In this document: piece by piece, positions 28,558 to 37,022 of the stretch
How the letters are laid out: each line of letters opens with the position of its first letter
How positions within the stretch are numbered: the first letter of the stretch is position 1
Origin: Bacteroidota bacterium
Lineage (GTDB): Bacteria; Bacteroidota; Bacteroidia; Bacteroidales; F082
Reading direction: 5' to 3'
NCBI GenBank assembly: GCA_002686705.1
Contig: NYYH01000084.1
Location: 1-38,994 of the forward strand
Length of the DNA stretch: 38,994 nucleotides
Translations under genes and position numbers: made by a program
Notes under the pieces: generated by a model
Databases searched by the model: none
What the model was told of the DNA's origin: nothing
Seen by the model: only the letters and a program-made list of their open reading frames with translations

Positions 28558-30117
28558 ATGTTTAACAAATTATTATTGCTCTTTTTATTGATTTCTGCCT
28601 ATTCTGGTTATACTCAAAAACTAGATGCAGTAAGACTTGAGGTTCCTTCTGATATAAATGTTGAACAATTCCATGTTGAAACACTGAATGATAAAGGAAT
28701 GTTAATTTTCTACGAAAGTAAGGAGGTTAACAAAGAGAAATTGAGAAAATGGTATTTTGGATTGTTTGATATAGATCTTAAACAACTTTGGTTGAAGTTT
28801 GTACCTCTCTCTGATAAGATCGAGTTTATTTCTTCACAGAATAAAAATGGAAACCTTTACTTTTTATTTAAAAATATTAATCGAGAGAGGTTTGAATATG
28901 GTTTTTATGAGATAGTAACCTATAATATTAAAAAACAATCTTTCTCACGCATCACGGGTTCAATACCCTTAAAGTCTGAGATAGCAGGTTTCGACATAAT
29001 TGGAAATACAGCTTGTATTGCATTAAATCTAAAAAAGCACGAAACCGACCTTGTTTTTGTAAATCTTAATAATGGAGATGTGCAACCTATTCATGTAGAT
29101 GAAGGTGTACCAGGGTATATTGAGGCTCTGCACGCAGACGAGGAAAGTAACATTTTCTATGTTGCGCTAAAGCAAAATAAGGATAGAAGATATATATCAG
29201 ATCAAATAATTAGTTTTTCCCCTAATGGTAGAAAACTGTCGGAAATTATGGTTCAAGGTACAGAGGCATTAAAATATTTCAGAGAGTATATTTTTGTTCC
29301 TCAAAAAAATAATAATGTTTTAATATTTGGAACGTACGATATCATCACCGGTCGAACATTATCATTTAAAGATATAGAGGAAGAAAGAGAAGCCAAAAGT
29401 GCAGGTATGTTTTTCCTGAAAATCAAAGATGGTAAGCAGAAATCACTTTACTATTATGATTTTATGGGTTTTAATAATATTATGGGGGCAATCAGCCCAA
29501 GTAATATTTCAACTGTTAAGATGCAAACTGATAGTTTACAATCTGAACATGGTAAACAATTAGTATCAGCTTCGTTTCATTTAAGCGAGCCAATAGTATT
29601 TAAATCTACGAATGATATTTATCTATTTTCAGTTGAAGCATATAGACCTTATTACAGGACAGAAACGAGAATGGATTACGATTTCTACGGCAGACCATAT
29701 CCATATACATATAACGTTTTTAGCGGATATAAATTTTACGATGTCATTATTGCTGGTATTTCTCCCGAAGGTAAGTTATTATGGAATAATGATTTCGAAA
29801 TTGACAATATACTAACTTACTCAACCCGACGAAACTCAGTAGTTTTTGAGGATGAAAATTATACTACAATAGCATATGTTAATGATGGTTACGTTGTTTC
29901 ACAAACTATTGAAGGTCCGATTGATCTTAACAGATCTAAGATGAAAATAGGCACTGATTTCCCTCAGGATAGAGTCTCACAAGATGAAAACAATCATATA
30001 ATGCACTGGTATAAAGACTATTTTTTAATATATGGATATCAAAAACTTAAAAACCGTACCCTTGGAAATCAGGCCACAAGAATTGTTTTTTATGCAAATA
30101 AAATCACATATCAATAA
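28558..30117 (+). CDS. Secreted protein of unknown function, 519 residues
   Basis: The N terminus (MFNKLLLLFLLISAYSGYTQ) is a clear Sec signal peptide with likely cleavage near residue 19. The rest has no membrane helix and reads as alternating short beta strands and charged turns, often with repeats of the form N-G-x-LYFLFKN or NNNVLIFGTYD. A beta-propeller-like fold is possible but unproven. A Tyr-rich stretch (YRPYYRTETRMDYDFYGRPY) lies near residues 361-380. There is no lipobox and no T9SS sorting domain, so it is probably periplasmic or outer-membrane associated. I do not recognise the family. The terminator upstream gives it its own transcription unit, and the methyltransferase gene starts 49 bp downstream. 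Confidence 0.6.
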   Translation: MFNKLLLLFLLISAYSGYTQKLDAVRLEVPSDINVEQFHVETLNDKGMLIFYESKEVNKEKLRKWYFGLFDIDLKQLWLKFVPLSDKIEFISSQNKNGNLYFLFKNINRERFEYGFYEIVTYNIKKQSFSRITGSIPLKSEIAGFDIIGNTACIALNLKKHETDLVFVNLNNGDVQPIHVDEGVPGYIEALHADEESNIFYVALKQNKDRRYISDQIISFSPNGRKLSEIMVQGTEALKYFREYIFVPQKNNNVLIFGTYDIITGRTLSFKDIEEEREAKSAGMFFLKIKDGKQKSLYYYDFMGFNNIMGAISPSNISTVKMQTDSLQSEHGKQLVSASFHLSEPIVFKSTNDIYLFSVEAYRPYYRTETRMDYDFYGRPYPYTYNVFSGYKFYDVIIAGISPEGKLLWNNDFEIDNILTYSTRRNSVVFEDENYTTIAYVNDGYVVSQTIEGPIDLNRSKMKIGTDFPQDRVSQDENNHIMHWYKDYFLIYGYQKLKNRTLGNQATRIVFYANKITYQ

Positions 30118-30166
30118 TATGTATTAATTTGTAAAAGTTATTGGTGAACAACACAAGCAATAGCAC

Positions 30167-30958
30167 ATGAATAAACTACTTTTATTATTTAGGTATTTAA
30201 AATACCGTTTAAAAGCGAAGACAAGATACAAGGTACATTCACAATTTGTATTCGATTTTATTAACAATATATTACGAGATAAAAAGGACTTTACTGATTA
30301 CAGTATTTTATGGGAGCACCGCAATAAAATGGCTGATAATAATGATCCTGTTGAAACCGTTGATTTTGGTGTAGGTGCTGGAAAAAAAGCATATAGTACT
30401 AAAATACTGAAACTTGGCAATATTGTGCGTCTGCGCTCACTCAATGAATCAAGACTAAAGTTACTTTACAGAATCACAAAATTTTATAGACCCGAAAACA
30501 TACTTGAGTTTGGAACTGCTGCCGGAATAAGTTCTACTTACATTAAGAGCGGAAACCCTTTAAGTAATATGATAACAATGGAGGGCTGTGCCAATCTGGC
30601 TGCTAAAGCAAATGAGTCATTCAGGGAACTAGGATTATCTAATATTGATATCACTGTAGGGAATTTTGATAATACATTAAAAGACGTATTAAAAAAGATT
30701 AAAAAGTTAGATTTTGTTTTTTTTGATGGTAATCATCGTAAAGAGCCCACGTTAAGATATTTTGAGCAATGCATTCATTTTTCAAACGAAAATAGTATAT
30801 TTGTTTTCGATGATATTCACTGGTCAAAAGGTATGGAGAGTGCCTGGGAGTATATAAAGAATGATAGAAGAGTAAGTATTACAATTGACCTGTTTTGGTT
30901 CGGAATAATATTTTTTGTCGAAGGAGTTGAGAAACAGGATTTTGTTATACGCTATTAA
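30167..30958 (+). CDS. Class I SAM-dependent methyltransferase
   Basis: The 263-residue protein has the class I Rossmann methyltransferase core. Motif I, ILEFGTAAGISSTYI, lies near 110-124. An acidic SAM contact follows (ITMEGC), then the DFVFFDGNHRKEPTL motif near 184-198 and FVFDDIHWSKGMESAW near 220-235. This pattern (FDGNH and DDIHWS) matches the Methyltransf_24 / O-methyltransferase-like group in Bacteroidota, whose substrates are mostly unknown. The N-terminal 90 residues are basic and helical, with HSQFVFDFINNILRD typical of the group. It lacks a signal peptide and is cytoplasmic. It follows the unknown secreted protein by 49 bp and may share its transcript. Confidence 0.82.
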   Translation: MNKLLLLFRYLKYRLKAKTRYKVHSQFVFDFINNILRDKKDFTDYSILWEHRNKMADNNDPVETVDFGVGAGKKAYSTKILKLGNIVRLRSLNESRLKLLYRITKFYRPENILEFGTAAGISSTYIKSGNPLSNMITMEGCANLAAKANESFRELGLSNIDITVGNFDNTLKDVLKKIKKLDFVFFDGNHRKEPTLRYFEQCIHFSNENSIFVFDDIHWSKGMESAWEYIKNDRRVSITIDLFWFGIIFFVEGVEKQDFVIRY

Positions 30959-31042
30959 CTAATAAGATATTATATAGGAGATGTAGATTATTAAACAGTT
31001 TACTATTTTTCGATTTAATTAATTTTTAAACTTAAATCACAG

Positions 31043-31777
31043 ATGCAAAAGAATATAATTGATTTTAAAAATATATCACGGTTTTTTTATGTTGGCACCG
31101 AAACAGTAAAAGCTCTTAGGGAAGTAGACATACGCATTGATAAAAATGAGTTCGTCGCAATTATGGGACCTTCGGGATCTGGTAAGTCAACTATGATGAA
31201 TGTATTAGGTTGTCTTGATACACCTACTGAAGGCACTTATCATTTAAATGGTCAGGATGTTAGTAAAATGACTGATAACGAATTAGCTGAGGTGCGGAAC
31301 AGGGAAATTGGATTTATTTTTCAAACATTTAATTTATTACAAAGATCCACCGCACGTGAAAATGTAATGCTACCACTTGTTTATGCTGGTGTAAATAAGT
31401 CAAATAGGATTCAGAGGGCTGAAGATACGCTTAAAAGTGTACAACTTACTGACCGAATGAATCATAAACCTAATGAACTTTCTGGTGGGCAGCGACAGCG
31501 AGTGGCCGTTGCTCGAGCACTAGTTAATAATCCATCAATCGTTCTTGCTGACGAACCAACAGGTAATCTGGACTCTAAAACTTCTATAGAGATACTAGGA
31601 TTACTTGAAGAAATTCATGAGTTGGGTAACACGATAATAATTGTAACTCATGAAGAGGATATTGCCAAACACGCACATCGTATTATCAGAATGCTAGATG
31701 GACGTATTGCATCAGATGAGGTAAATATGGATGTTAAAACAATTAAAGACTATGATTTGACTGAAGTAAATAGTTAG
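31043..31777 (+). CDS. ABC transporter ATP-binding protein (LolD/MacB type)
   Basis: This 244-residue ATPase powers an envelope ABC system. Walker A is GPSGSGKST (42-50), the Q-loop is in [11 protein letters not shown] (90-100), the signature LSGGQ at 146-150, Walker [14 protein letters not shown] (166-178), and the switch His in IIVTHE. The extended PTGNLDSKT and [17 protein letters not shown] motifs are typical of the LolD/MacB/FtsE branch, which drives lipoprotein release, macrolide export or mechanotransmission rather than solute import. The partner FtsX-like permease is not next to it; the next gene is a cobalamin adenosyltransferase 16 bp downstream, so this is an orphan ATPase here. 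Confidence 0.9.
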   Translation: MQKNIIDFKNISRFFYVGTETVKALREVDIRIDKNEFVAIMGPSGSGKSTMMNVLGCLDTPTEGTYHLNGQDVSKMTDNELAEVRNREIGFIFQTFNLLQRSTARENVMLPLVYAGVNKSNRIQRAEDTLKSVQLTDRMNHKPNELSGGQRQRVAVARALVNNPSIVLADEPTGNLDSKTSIEILGLLEEIHELGNTIIIVTHEEDIAKHAHRIIRMLDGRIASDEVNMDVKTIKDYDLTEVNS

Positions 31778-31793
31778 TTGATTAAACTTCTCT

Positions 31794-32354
31794 ATGGCAA
31801 AAGATCTGAAAATATATACAAAAACAGGTGATAAAGGAACAACGTCATTAATTGGAGGTACTCGTGTTCCAAAATACGATTTACGAATAGAATGCTATGG
31901 CACTGTAGATGAATTAAGTGCCTGGATTGGTTTAATTAGGGATCAGGATATTGATGAAAAGATCATGACTGATCTAATTGAAATTCAGGACAGATTGTTT
32001 ACTATAGAGACGATGCTCGCATGTGATACTTCAGTAAATAAGAAACCATTACCTGAAATATCCGAGAAAGATATTCGATTTTTAGAAGATGAGATTGACC
32101 TCATGAATAAAGAATTATCGTCCTTAAGATCATTTTTGCTTTCGGGTGGTAATACAATTGTTTCATATTGTCATATTGCTCGTACTATTTGCCGAAGAGC
32201 AGAACGGCTTATAATTCAGTTAGATACAAAGCATAATGTCAATCCTGTAATATTAGCATACTTCAATAGACTGTCAGACTATTTATTCGTTCTTTCCAGA
32301 AAAGTTGGAAAGGATAACAATACCATAGAAACACTTTGGAACCCCCTTGTTTAA
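31794..32354 (+). CDS. Cob(I)alamin adenosyltransferase, PduO type
   Basis: The enzyme transfers adenosine from ATP to cob(I)alamin to make coenzyme B12. The 186-residue helical-bundle protein shows the ATP-binding N terminus IYTKTGDKGTTSLIGG (7-22), the GTVDELSAWIGL motif (36-47), the CRRAER motif near 138-143, and YFNRLSDYLFVLSRK near 158-172. These are the hallmarks of the PduO/MMAB family, which differs from CobA and EutT. Length is normal. It follows the ABC ATPase by 16 bp, probably on one transcript. Adenosylcobalamin would serve enzymes such as methylmalonyl-CoA mutase, which joins the succinyl-CoA pool, but no mutase gene is in the window. Confidence 0.9.
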   Translation: MAKDLKIYTKTGDKGTTSLIGGTRVPKYDLRIECYGTVDELSAWIGLIRDQDIDEKIMTDLIEIQDRLFTIETMLACDTSVNKKPLPEISEKDIRFLEDEIDLMNKELSSLRSFLLSGGNTIVSYCHIARTICRRAERLIIQLDTKHNVNPVILAYFNRLSDYLFVLSRKVGKDNNTIETLWNPLV

Positions 32355-32380
32355 AGGTTTAATAACATTTCTTGATTTTA

Positions 32381-32411
32381 TTTGTGTTTTTTCAAAAATA
32401 AATTACTTTTG
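32381..32411 (+). promoter_or_regulatory. Consensus promoter of the DUF2795 gene
   Basis: The -33 TTTG (32381-32384) and -7 TACTTTTG (32404-32411) are 19 bases apart, an exact match to the Bacteroidota housekeeping consensus. It lies 16 bases before the ATG at 32428, and so argues against a longer upstream start. Confidence 0.68.
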
Positions 32412-32427
32412 CAAAAAAATTAAGATA

Positions 32428-32649
32428 ATGTATTGGACTTTAGAGTTAGCATCAAAACTTGAAGATGCGCCATGGCCAGCGACCAAGATTGAGTTGATAG
32501 AATGGTCAATACGTACAGGTACTGCTCCAGAAGTTATTCAAAACCTTAGGGAAGTAGAAGACGAAGGTGAGGCATATGATCGTATAGAAGATCTATGGCC
32601 AGATTACCCTACAAAAGAAGACTTCTTCTTTAATGAAGATGAGTATTAA
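32428..32649 (+). CDS. DUF2795 family small acidic protein
   Basis: The ATG at 32428 gives a 73-residue protein, MYWTLELASKLEDAPWPATK and onward, of the DUF2795 family, which is strongly conserved in Bacteroidota. A frame extends back to 32347, but that would overlap the adenosyltransferase gene and start upstream of the consensus promoter, so the shorter form is preferred. The core motif is WPATKIELIEWSIRTGTAPEV, here split at the Ile-Arg, followed by an acidic tail with DLWPDYPTKEDFFF. The fold is expected to be a small helical domain; the function is unknown. It has its own promoter and a strong bidirectional terminator, typical of an abundantly expressed small gene. Confidence 0.88.
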   Translation: MYWTLELASKLEDAPWPATKIELIEWSIRTGTAPEVIQNLREVEDEGEAYDRIEDLWPDYPTKEDFFFNEDEY

Positions 32650-32662
32650 AATAATAACCAAT

Positions 32663-32704
32663 AAAAAACGGGCTGTTATTAATGCTATAACAGCCCGTTT
32701 TTTT
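32663..32704. terminator. Bidirectional terminator between DUF2795 and the MORN gene
   Basis: The arms AAAAAACGGGCTGTTAT (32663-32679) and ATAACAGCCCGTTTTTT (32687-32703) pair perfectly over 17 bp around a short loop. A/T tails lie on both sides, so it stops transcription from both convergent genes. Confidence 0.9.
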
Positions 32705-32709
32705 ATTCC

Positions 32710-33387
32710 CTAGTTTATTAGTCTTAAATTCCAGTTTCCGGGTTCAAATATCTCAAACTCAAATACTGCATCTAACTTTGCAGTCAACATTTTGTTCGGA
32801 GTGACATATGTGATTTTAAATGTACATGGATACATAATGTAATTAAAAACAAGTCTGTCGCCATAGTTCTGATATGAGCCATTAGATGAAATAATTGAAA
32901 CTTTTTCGATTAGAGTATTATTAGCTCCATTCATAAAAAATTCTATGGTTAATTTGTTGCCATCACTTTGCCTTAACAATGAATATGTTTGGACATTTCG
33001 AGAATGCATAATTATTGGTGTTGCAGGAACTGGACCTACATATCTGTCTTCTTTCCAGATTCCTGCCAAAGTACTATCTTTACCATTGTATTTGAACCTA
33101 TAAACTCCCTCTCCTTGCCGTTCTCCAAATTCCCATTGTCCAATATATTCTGCCCCAGATGCCCAGGTGTAGGTTCCTAAACCATTTGGAACTCCTTTTC
33201 GAAATCTTCCTGCATAAGTATCGATACCTGTTGCTGTACCTTGTCCATTAGCTAAACCCTTTTTACACTTACCTTCGTATGTAGTCGATATTGCCGGTAT
33301 TAAAACTTTACATTTTGTCTGACTAGAAAGCCATCCAGGCGATATTATCAGACATGAAACTAAAATAATTGTTGCGATAGTTTTCAT
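32710..33387 (-). CDS. Exported MORN-repeat protein
   Basis: The 225-residue protein has a signal peptide (MKTIATIILVSCLIISPGWL), then three MORN-type repeats between about 33 and 95: YEGKCKKGLANGQGTAT, YAGRFRKGVPNGLGTYT and YIGQWEFGERQGEGVYRF. MORN repeats form a beta-hairpin plate that supports protein or membrane contact. The C-terminal 110 residues are an unrecognised beta-rich domain. There is no lipobox in good context (the Cys in LVSCL lies inside the hydrophobic core). It is therefore probably periplasmic or surface-exposed. It lies 56 bp downstream of the O-methyltransferase gene on the same strand but looks unrelated to that cluster. Confidence 0.8.
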   Translation of the reverse strand: MKTIATIILVSCLIISPGWLSSQTKCKVLIPAISTTYEGKCKKGLANGQGTATGIDTYAGRFRKGVPNGLGTYTWASGAEYIGQWEFGERQGEGVYRFKYNGKDSTLAGIWKEDRYVGPVPATPIIMHSRNVQTYSLLRQSDGNKLTIEFFMNGANNTLIEKVSIISSNGSYQNYGDRLVFNYIMYPCTFKITYVTPNKMLTAKLDAVFEFEIFEPGNWNLRLIN

Positions 33388-33443
33388 TTGATTAGCTGTT
33401 TATTAATTAATATTCAAATATTGATATTATATATTCTGTGAAT

Positions 33444-34520
33444 TTACACAGATTTTTTCTTTTTACATTTAAATAACGTATGGCTTACACCGATATTATC
33501 AACAACCTCATCAATATAAAGCCCTGAACTTTCAATTAGCCGTACCATATCGTCAGAGTGATACATTTGACTATTGCCATTAGCCATAGCAGTAAAATAT
33601 AAGGTTGTTGCGTGAAGGCTATATGTTGATGCTTCAAATTTCTGCTTATCCCAATATGTTTCAAGAATAAAAAGAGTACCATCCTTGTCAAGTGCTTTAT
33701 TTGATCTTATTAATAAACCTAATATTTCTTCTTGTGAGAAACAATCCAAAAACTGGCTCATCCAAATAATGTCATATCCGTATGGGAAGTTTAAGGAATT
33801 ATCAAGTAAGTTTATTGATTTTGTAGATATCCTATCTTCAAGTCTGGCTTCTTTTATTTTGGCTTTAGCATCCTTAATTTGTCCCGGAAGATCAAGGATT
33901 GTTAAGTGTACATCTTTGATGTTTTGAGCGCAAAATATTGAGAACTTACCTGTATTACCACCTACATCAAGAATATTCCTTGGGTTTGAATTAAAAAGGT
34001 GTGGCAATACTTCAGGAAATGCAAAATCGGAATAGTAATGATCGAAAGCAAACCAACTTTTTCTAACTTCCACCGGCAACGCCGATAGAGCTTCATATAC
34101 CGTATCCCAGTTGCCAAAAACTTTTAGACCTTCAGGTTTACCATTAATTATTGAACCTTCAAGGAATTTCATTCCATCATAGTTAACATCCTGTACAAAG
34201 TCCATATTCACCTTGGTAAGTTCATCACTTAGAATGAAATAACCTGTTTTGGTGATAAAGAATTTATTATCTTTTTTTAATACCATTTCAAGGCTAAGCC
34301 CAGCTTCTAACAGTACTTTTATCCCGTAAACAGAAATTTTAAGCGCGCTAGCAATTGTCTCAATATTTGCACCTTTTTTCTTGTTTTGTAATAAATATTC
34401 AAGAATCCCTAGATTACGTAGAGCAATTGCAGCTTGAAACATGATAGGACCAAAGGCTATTTTCTGTGCATCGAATTTTGCCTGTAGAGCTGACTTTTCA
34501 TCGGAACCATAGTTATTCAT
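33444..34520 (-). CDS. O-methyltransferase-like SAM methyltransferase (pigment-cluster type)
   Basis: The 358-residue protein has a winged-helix N-terminal dimerisation domain (about 15-100, FGPIMFQAAIALRNLGILEY) and a C-terminal class I methyltransferase domain. Motif I, ILDVGGNTGKFSIF, lies near residue 189, with LTILDLPGQI, DIIWMSQFLDCFSQEE and FILETYWDK following. This is the layout of plant/bacterial O-methyltransferases acting on phenols and polyketides. Closely similar two-domain methyltransferases occur in aryl-polyene and flexirubin gene clusters of Bacteroidota. It starts 5 bp after the LpxL-like acyltransferase and is the last gene of the ACP-acyltransferase-methyltransferase set. 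The substrate is inferred from context. Confidence 0.8.
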   Translation of the reverse strand: MNNYGSDEKSALQAKFDAQKIAFGPIMFQAAIALRNLGILEYLLQNKKKGANIETIASALKISVYGIKVLLEAGLSLEMVLKKDNKFFITKTGYFILSDELTKVNMDFVQDVNYDGMKFLEGSIINGKPEGLKVFGNWDTVYEALSALPVEVRKSWFAFDHYYSDFAFPEVLPHLFNSNPRNILDVGGNTGKFSIFCAQNIKDVHLTILDLPGQIKDAKAKIKEARLEDRISTKSINLLDNSLNFPYGYDIIWMSQFLDCFSQEEILGLLIRSNKALDKDGTLFILETYWDKQKFEASTYSLHATTLYFTAMANGNSQMYHSDDMVRLIESSGLYIDEVVDNIGVSHTLFKCKKKKSV

Positions 34521-34525
34521 ACTCC

Positions 34526-35422
34526 CTATTTCTTTTCATTCCAAAAATAATAATAATTAAACCACTGTTCGGGATGGTTGCGTAATGTTGTCTGAAGTTC
34601 ATCAATATAATCACCAAGTATTTGTCTCAATACATTGTCTCTTTTCATAATACTCTTTGAATTTTCGTAGACTTTGGGCTTGGTTGCTTTAAGATGGTAT
34701 TGTGTATTGGTTTCTTTGATAGCAGACACAAAGGTTACAGGCTTATTGTATTTCATAGCAATATAAAAAGGACCAGTAGGAAATTCGGCATTCTGCCCCA
34801 TGAAGTTACATGACAACGTTTTCGAGCCGGGCAAGAATCTATCACCATGAATGGCAACTAATTCATTGTTCTGTAATACTTCTTTTATTTTGAAAAGGTG
34901 CGACATATCATCTTTAATTGTAATAATGTTCATGCTCTTATCGGTCATAAAGTTGTCAAGTAGTGCTTTAATCCTTCTGTGTTCTGCATCAAGCATTACT
35001 ATATGAACTGGTGTTTTTATTCTATCCAGTAAATGACCAGCAATTTCCCAATTACCTACATGTGAACTAATAATAAGCCCTCCCTCATTCTTGGACATAT
35101 AATGGAGATGTTTCTCACCATCAAAGTCAAACTTGAATTTATTTGGTAATCCAGCCATTAGCACAACCTTATCTATTATTACTTTGCCAAATGTTAAGTT
35201 ATTAAGATAAAGGTAGTACGCTGTTTTAAAAAATCCGTATCCTATTATAGAATTAAAATAATAATACATAGGTTTACGTGCTTTATGAGCAAATAGCACA
35301 AAATACAAGGCTACAAAATAGAGCAGTAAATAAGCTGCCCGTAGGTTGAAATACTTTAATATAAAAATGAAAATCCGGTAACCGGTTAACCCACCCTTTG
35401 TTTTGCCTTTCCAGGGTGACAT
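34526..35422 (-). CDS. LpxL/HtrB-family acyltransferase
   Basis: The 298-residue protein of the lipid A lauroyl/myristoyl acyltransferase family moves an acyl group from ACP to a lipid acceptor at the inner membrane. The catalytic HX4E motif is intact in SSHVGNWEIAG (His121 to Glu126), and GDRFLPGSKT and GPFYIAMKYNKPV are the later family blocks. An N-terminal hydrophobic stretch (about 28-45) anchors it. In aryl-polyene clusters such an enzyme is thought to attach the polyene to a lipid, so it need not be a lipid A enzyme here. Its start overlaps the ACP stop by one base (TAATG), so the two are translationally coupled. Confidence 0.85.
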   Translation of the reverse strand: MSPWKGKTKGGLTGYRIFIFILKYFNLRAAYLLLYFVALYFVLFAHKARKPMYYYFNSIIGYGFFKTAYYLYLNNLTFGKVIIDKVVLMAGLPNKFKFDFDGEKHLHYMSKNEGGLIISSHVGNWEIAGHLLDRIKTPVHIVMLDAEHRRIKALLDNFMTDKSMNIITIKDDMSHLFKIKEVLQNNELVAIHGDRFLPGSKTLSCNFMGQNAEFPTGPFYIAMKYNKPVTFVSAIKETNTQYHLKATKPKVYENSKSIMKRDNVLRQILGDYIDELQTTLRNHPEQWFNYYYFWNEKK

Positions 35423-35667
35423 TAGTTATTTGAATGATTCAAAATATAATTGTAAAGGTCTTCTAATGTAATAATCTTTTGTATGTCTGCGCTTGACACC
35501 TTCAACCCAAATTTTTGTTCAATAATAACCGCGATATCAACAAAATCCAGACTTTCTATATCAAGATTATCCTTCATTAATGCACTGGGTACAAGTTGAG
35601 TTTCTTCCAGTTCAAATTCCTCAATTAAAAATTCGTTTACTTTTTCAGTAACTTCCGTAGCGCCCAT
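35422..35667 (-). CDS. Acyl carrier protein
   Basis: The 81-residue acidic four-helix protein carries the phosphopantetheine site Ser39 in DNLDIESLDFVDIAV. This is a slightly diverged form of the DSL motif (ESL), as seen in specialised ACPs of secondary pathways. It would carry the growing acyl or polyene chain for the neighbouring ketosynthase and reductase. A -7 element lies about 34 bp upstream, after a 130-bp gap from the ketosynthase gene, so it may have its own promoter within the cluster. The next gene overlaps its stop codon. Confidence 0.88.
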   Translation of the reverse strand: MGATEVTEKVNEFLIEEFELEETQLVPSALMKDNLDIESLDFVDIAVIIEQKFGLKVSSADIQKIITLEDLYNYILNHSNN

Positions 35668-35700
35668 TATATTGCCGCAATTTTATAGTAAATCAGCTTA

Positions 35701-35708
35701 CAAACTTA
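35701..35708 (-). promoter_or_regulatory. -7 element (TAAGTTTG) for the ACP gene
   Basis: On the minus strand this is TAAGTTTG, matching TAnnTTTG, 33 bases before the ACP start. The only nearby TTG upstream is too close to be a standard -33 box. Confidence 0.42.
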
Positions 35709-35797
35709 ATATTTTTTTCGCAATTATTATATTAAATCTTGTGAAAATTTGTAAAGGATACTAAAGTTGCTTTATATTGAAAAGGATTAATTAATTC

Positions 35798-37015
35798 TTA
35801 TAATTTTCGGACTATGAGTGTTGAGTTCGTCCCACCGAATCCAAAAGAATTTGAAAGGAAAGTTTTAATTTTATGATCAACTGTTTTGGTTATGATATTT
35901 AATTTAGCAGAGTGTTCATCAGGGTTTTCAAAGTTCAGGTTTGGCGCAATAAATGAATTTTGAGCCATTAACATTGAGTAAATGATTTCGCTTGCGCCAC
36001 CCATCCACATTTCGTGACCTGTCATTCCTTTGGTTGAGCTGATTGGAACTCTTCCTTTGTTGAACACTTTATAGATTGCCTTGGCCTCATTTAGGTCACC
36101 AACAGGGGTTGAAGTTGCATGAGCGTTAAGATAATCAATTTCGTCAGGTTGTATATTAGCATCTTTAATTGCTTTCTTGAGTGATTGAACTGGACCATCA
36201 ACATTAGGAACTGAAATATGATCACCATTTGAAGAAAAACCATAGCCTATTACTTCACCTAGTATCGGAGCACCTCTCTTAACGGCTGATTCATAGCTTT
36301 CTAGTATTACGGTAGCAGCACCGCCACTTGGAACAAGTCCGTCTCTGTCTCGATCAAAGGGCCGTGAAGCTAAAGTAGGAGTAGATTCTCTAATGGAAAA
36401 AGCATTGAGAGCATCAAAATTACACATCGATAATGCATTTATTTCCTGTGCACCACCACAAATGATAGTGTCCTGTAGTCCTTGTTTTATCATAAAATAT
36501 CCCATTCCGATAGAATGTGACCCACTTGCACAAGCACCGCTAACGGTAAAATTGATGCCTTTGAGTTTGAGAATTACACTCAGATTCATCGTAACAGTTG
36601 AATTCATAGATTGGAAAATAGAAGCAGAACCAATAAGCATAGTGTCTTTTTTAACTCTCATTATATCTGCAGCTTCAATAACGGCTTTAGCAGAGCTATC
36701 GTTCCCATAAAATATTCCAACTTCGTTTTTATCTAGGAAGTCATCGTCAATTCTTGCATTTTTAAGCGCTTCCATTGTAGCAATGTAGGCATATTCACCC
36801 TGTTCGGAAAGACCTACTCTCATTCTTCGTGACAATACTCCTTTTAAAACAGGTCGATCGATACAGCCTGTTAATGCAGACCTAAAACCAAGATCTTTCC
36901 TTGCAGGATCGAAAATTATTCCCGATTTGCCTTCATATAATGATTTAGTGACCTCCTCTAGGTTATATCCAATAGTTGAATATATACCCATGCCTGTTAT
37001 TACAACTTTATTCAT
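35798..37015 (-). CDS. Beta-ketoacyl-ACP synthase (FabF/FabB-like, pigment-cluster type)
   Basis: This condensing enzyme extends ACP-bound acyl chains with malonyl-ACP. The 405-residue protein has the complete Cys-His-His triad: Cys162 in VSGACASGSHSIG, His299 in NAHATSTPVGD, and His334 in TKGMTGHEMWMGG. GYNLEEVTKSLYEGKSGI (16-33) is the usual FabF start. The intact cysteine means it is an elongating subunit and not a chain-length factor. In aryl-polyene systems the main ketosynthase is of this type. It follows the FabG-like gene by 7 bp and precedes a 130-bp gap before the ACP. Confidence 0.88.
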   Translation of the reverse strand: MNKVVITGMGIYSTIGYNLEEVTKSLYEGKSGIIFDPARKDLGFRSALTGCIDRPVLKGVLSRRMRVGLSEQGEYAYIATMEALKNARIDDDFLDKNEVGIFYGNDSSAKAVIEAADIMRVKKDTMLIGSASIFQSMNSTVTMNLSVILKLKGINFTVSGACASGSHSIGMGYFMIKQGLQDTIICGGAQEINALSMCNFDALNAFSIRESTPTLASRPFDRDRDGLVPSGGAATVILESYESAVKRGAPILGEVIGYGFSSNGDHISVPNVDGPVQSLKKAIKDANIQPDEIDYLNAHATSTPVGDLNEAKAIYKVFNKGRVPISSTKGMTGHEMWMGGASEIIYSMLMAQNSFIAPNLNFENPDEHSAKLNIITKTVDHKIKTFLSNSFGFGGTNSTLIVRKL

Positions 37016-37022
37016 TCTATAA

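Noticed and set aside
32347..32427. Longer N terminus for the DUF2795 protein
   Set aside because: It would overlap the adenosyltransferase gene and run through a consensus promoter; the conserved family N terminus begins at 32428.
36393..36710. 105-codon plus-strand frame inside the ketosynthase gene
   Set aside because: It lies antisense to a complete, catalytically intact ketosynthase and reads as a shadow of it.
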